Of a DNA stretch of 64,000 nt, positions 62,672 to 64,000 are shown one piece after another. The notes beneath the pieces are model-generated. The model saw only the letters and a program-made list of their open reading frames with translations, made no database searches and was not told the origin of the DNA. The DNA comes from Marinicella marina (GTDB lineage: Bacteria; Pseudomonadota; Gammaproteobacteria; Xanthomonadales; Marinicellaceae): contig NZ_JASJNC010000001.1 in NCBI RefSeq assembly GCF_030065545.1, positions 248,001-312,000 on the forward strand, given 5' to 3'. Each line of letters opens with the position of its first letter. The stretch's first letter is position 1. The position numbers were made by a program, and so were the translations under genes.

Positions 62672-62996
62672 ATTTTTATCTCCGTGGTGTTTTTGCGCTG
62701 GACAACAGGTGTTCTAAGCCACACAATATTTATTTTCGATAAGCATCATCATGATAGGTTACATCATTGTCGGTACCAACGACATAAAAGCTTTATCATG
62801 ATTTTACGACAGCCTGTTCAATGAAATCAATGTCAAGCACATCATGGCCATTCCAGAAGTGTATGGCCAAGTGTTCTGGGCTAAAAACTAGAACCCCTCA
62901 GGCGTCGGCTTTTAAGTCGCCTAATTTGAAAGCCGAGGTGGTAACAATCCGAATGCCTTTGGCATGACTGAAACAACAACATAATTGGAATGATTT
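62672..62996. other. 325-base gap between the kynurenine operon and the DUF885 gene
   Basis: Holds promoters for both directions, which I cannot place with confidence. An open stretch at 62804-62893 (+) reads HIMAIPEVYGQVFWAKN before a stop, like the tail of a lost gene. A small hairpin ATGCC/GGCAT lies near 62953-62965. Confidence 0.35.
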
Positions 62997-64000
62997 ATGA
63001 AAAAACTCTTTAAATATTTAGGTGGCTTGCTGCTGGTTGTGGTGTTAATTGCCTCGGCCTTTTTTGTTCATGTCTGGTACTTTAAACCCTACGACATCAA
63101 CTTGTTTTTTGGCAAAACCGCGTTGCAATTTGCTTTGAACAGCCCAGAGACACTGAGCTCTGTCAGGGTGCTCGAAGGTTTTGGAATCGACGGCCACAAT
63201 GCCGAGCTGGATGATGCCAGCATGGCCGCAGGTGATGAAGCCTTTGCCTTTGCGCTAGAAGCCCACGAAACACTGTTGTCTTATGAAGACGAGGACCTGA
63301 ATGCCACTGACAAAATGTCCAAAGATGTGATGTTGTCTTTGTTGGATATTGTGGTTGATGGCGAACGTTTTCGTTTCCACAATTACCCAGTGAACCAGTT
63401 ATTCGGTGTACAAAATGGTTTTCCTTCGTTTATGGAAAGCACCCACCAAGTCGAGGACCAAGGCGATGCCGAAGACTATGTCAGTCGGCTGAGTAAGGTG
63501 GGTATCAAGTTTGATCAAGTGCTCGAAGGGTTAAAGCACCGCGAAAACTTGGGCATCTTACCGCCACAATTTGTGGTAACAAAAGTGCTGGAGGAAATGA
63601 ACGGTTTTGTTAATACACCTGCTGAGGACAACATTTTATTCACAGCACTGGCCCAGAAAATGGAAACCGCTGAGTTACCGCAAGCAACACAAAATGAAAT
63701 CGCTGTGAAGGCCAAATCTACCATCGAACAAACGGTCTATCCGGCTTATCAAAACTTGATTGATTATTTCGTCAAGCTGGATGTGAAGGTCAGCGACAAC
63801 CACGGGGTGTGGAGTTTGCCCGATGGTGATGCCTTTTATGCCTTGGCCTTGAAGTTTTTTACCACCACCGATTACAGCCCTGACTACATACATAATTACG
63901 GCCTCGAAGAAGTAGACAGGATACAAGCGGAAATATTAAGCATATTGGCGGCTGAGGGCTGGGATGTCAGTGGCGGTTTCACCCAAAGTATTGAGAACAT
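62997..64000 (+). CDS. DUF885-family protein, cut by window end
   Basis: At least 334 residues, running off the edge. A membrane or signal helix (LGGLLLVVVLIASAFFVHVWYF) then helical sequence including ALNSPETLSSVRVLEGFGIDG, FHNYPVNQLFGVQNGFPSFMEST and VSRLSKVGIKFDQVLEGLKHR. This is the DUF885 pattern, a predicted M32-like metallopeptidase group whose HExxH lies nearer the C-terminus, outside the window. Confidence 0.8.
   Translation, partial: MKKLFKYLGGLLLVVVLIASAFFVHVWYFKPYDINLFFGKTALQFALNSPETLSSVRVLEGFGIDGHNAELDDASMAAGDEAFAFALEAHETLLSYEDEDLNATDKMSKDVMLSLLDIVVDGERFRFHNYPVNQLFGVQNGFPSFMESTHQVEDQGDAEDYVSRLSKVGIKFDQVLEGLKHRENLGILPPQFVVTKVLEEMNGFVNTPAEDNILFTALAQKMETAELPQATQNEIAVKAKSTIEQTVYPAYQNLIDYFVKLDVKVSDNHGVWSLPDGDAFYALALKFFTTTDYSPDYIHNYGLEEVDRIQAEILSILAAEGWDVSGGFTQSIEN

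Noticed and set aside
62811-62966. Small open frame of 48 codons starting MKSMSSTSW
   Set aside because: Low-complexity Ser/Lys-rich composition and no ribosome site; the alternative frame reads more like protein.

Overview
The window looks like chromosome of a marine gammaproteobacterium, most likely a Marinicella-like member of the Lysobacterales side of the class. This placement is by protein character, not by a search: biotin genes of bioH/bioC type, a CIO-type cydAB oxidase, a bacterial kynurenine pathway, glmU-glmS, an ECF sigma factor paired with a TPR Ser/Thr kinase, and secreted proteins ending in an IFxxGF(E/D) tail. Most of the window is ordinary core and metabolic chromosome. Two stretches are clearly accessory.

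Layout. 0-5 kb: outer-membrane barrel, cyanide-insensitive-type quinol oxidase (cydA, cydB and a 41-residue DUF2474 gene), exported propeller-like protein. 5-7.3 kb: ppa, glnB, an SDR, DUF1272. 7.3-15.6 kb: Pho regulon block phoR-pstS-pstC-pstA-pstB-phoU on the minus strand, diverging from a porin; Pho boxes precede both pstS and the porin. 15.7-19.2 kb: DUF1569 protein, a gene remnant, and the overlapping kynU-kmo pair. 19.3-23.3 kb: M64 metallopeptidase, GlsB, NUDIX hydrolase, spermidine-synthase-like protein, membrane protein. 23.3-24.7 kb: an integrase-less integron fragment with two gene cassettes and one convincing attC site. 24.7-34.2 kb: DDAH-type hydrolase, L7/L12-like membrane protein, M19 dipeptidase, kinase/ECF/secreted-protein block, SDR, small secreted protein. 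34.3-37.5 kb: glmU-glmS.

37.6-43.75 kb: two decayed tRNA copies, an intact tRNA-Arg(TCG), and an integrated element of about 5.7 kb bounded by a 16-bp direct repeat of the tRNA 3' end. It carries a tyrosine integrase, a hypothetical protein, AlpA-type and winged-helix regulators, a hairpin-rich non-coding stretch of about 300 nt, a three-helix membrane protein, and a translationally coupled operon ending in a protein with a HEPN-type Rx4H motif. This element holds the best candidates for undescribed biology.

43.8-64 kb: lipoprotein, bioH-bioC, REP-like repeats, FkbM methyltransferase, membrane-anchored XRE regulator, acyltransferase, LytTR regulator, kinase-like protein, PepSY protein, VWA protein with four tandem repeats, OmpW, BON and DUF1328 stress-type proteins, CPA antiporter with TerC, then a tightly overlapping operon for lower kynurenine degradation (RidA, 3-hydroxyanthranilate dioxygenase, ACMSD, formamidase-like cyclase, EamA transporter), and a DUF885 gene cut by the window end.

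How the parts work together: KynU and Kmo near 17 kb yield 3-hydroxyanthranilate, and the operon at 60-62.7 kb can open its ring and carry it towards 2-aminomuconate. Tryptophan 2,3-dioxygenase and the 2-aminomuconate semialdehyde dehydrogenase are not in the window. PhoR's usual partner PhoB is also not in the window.
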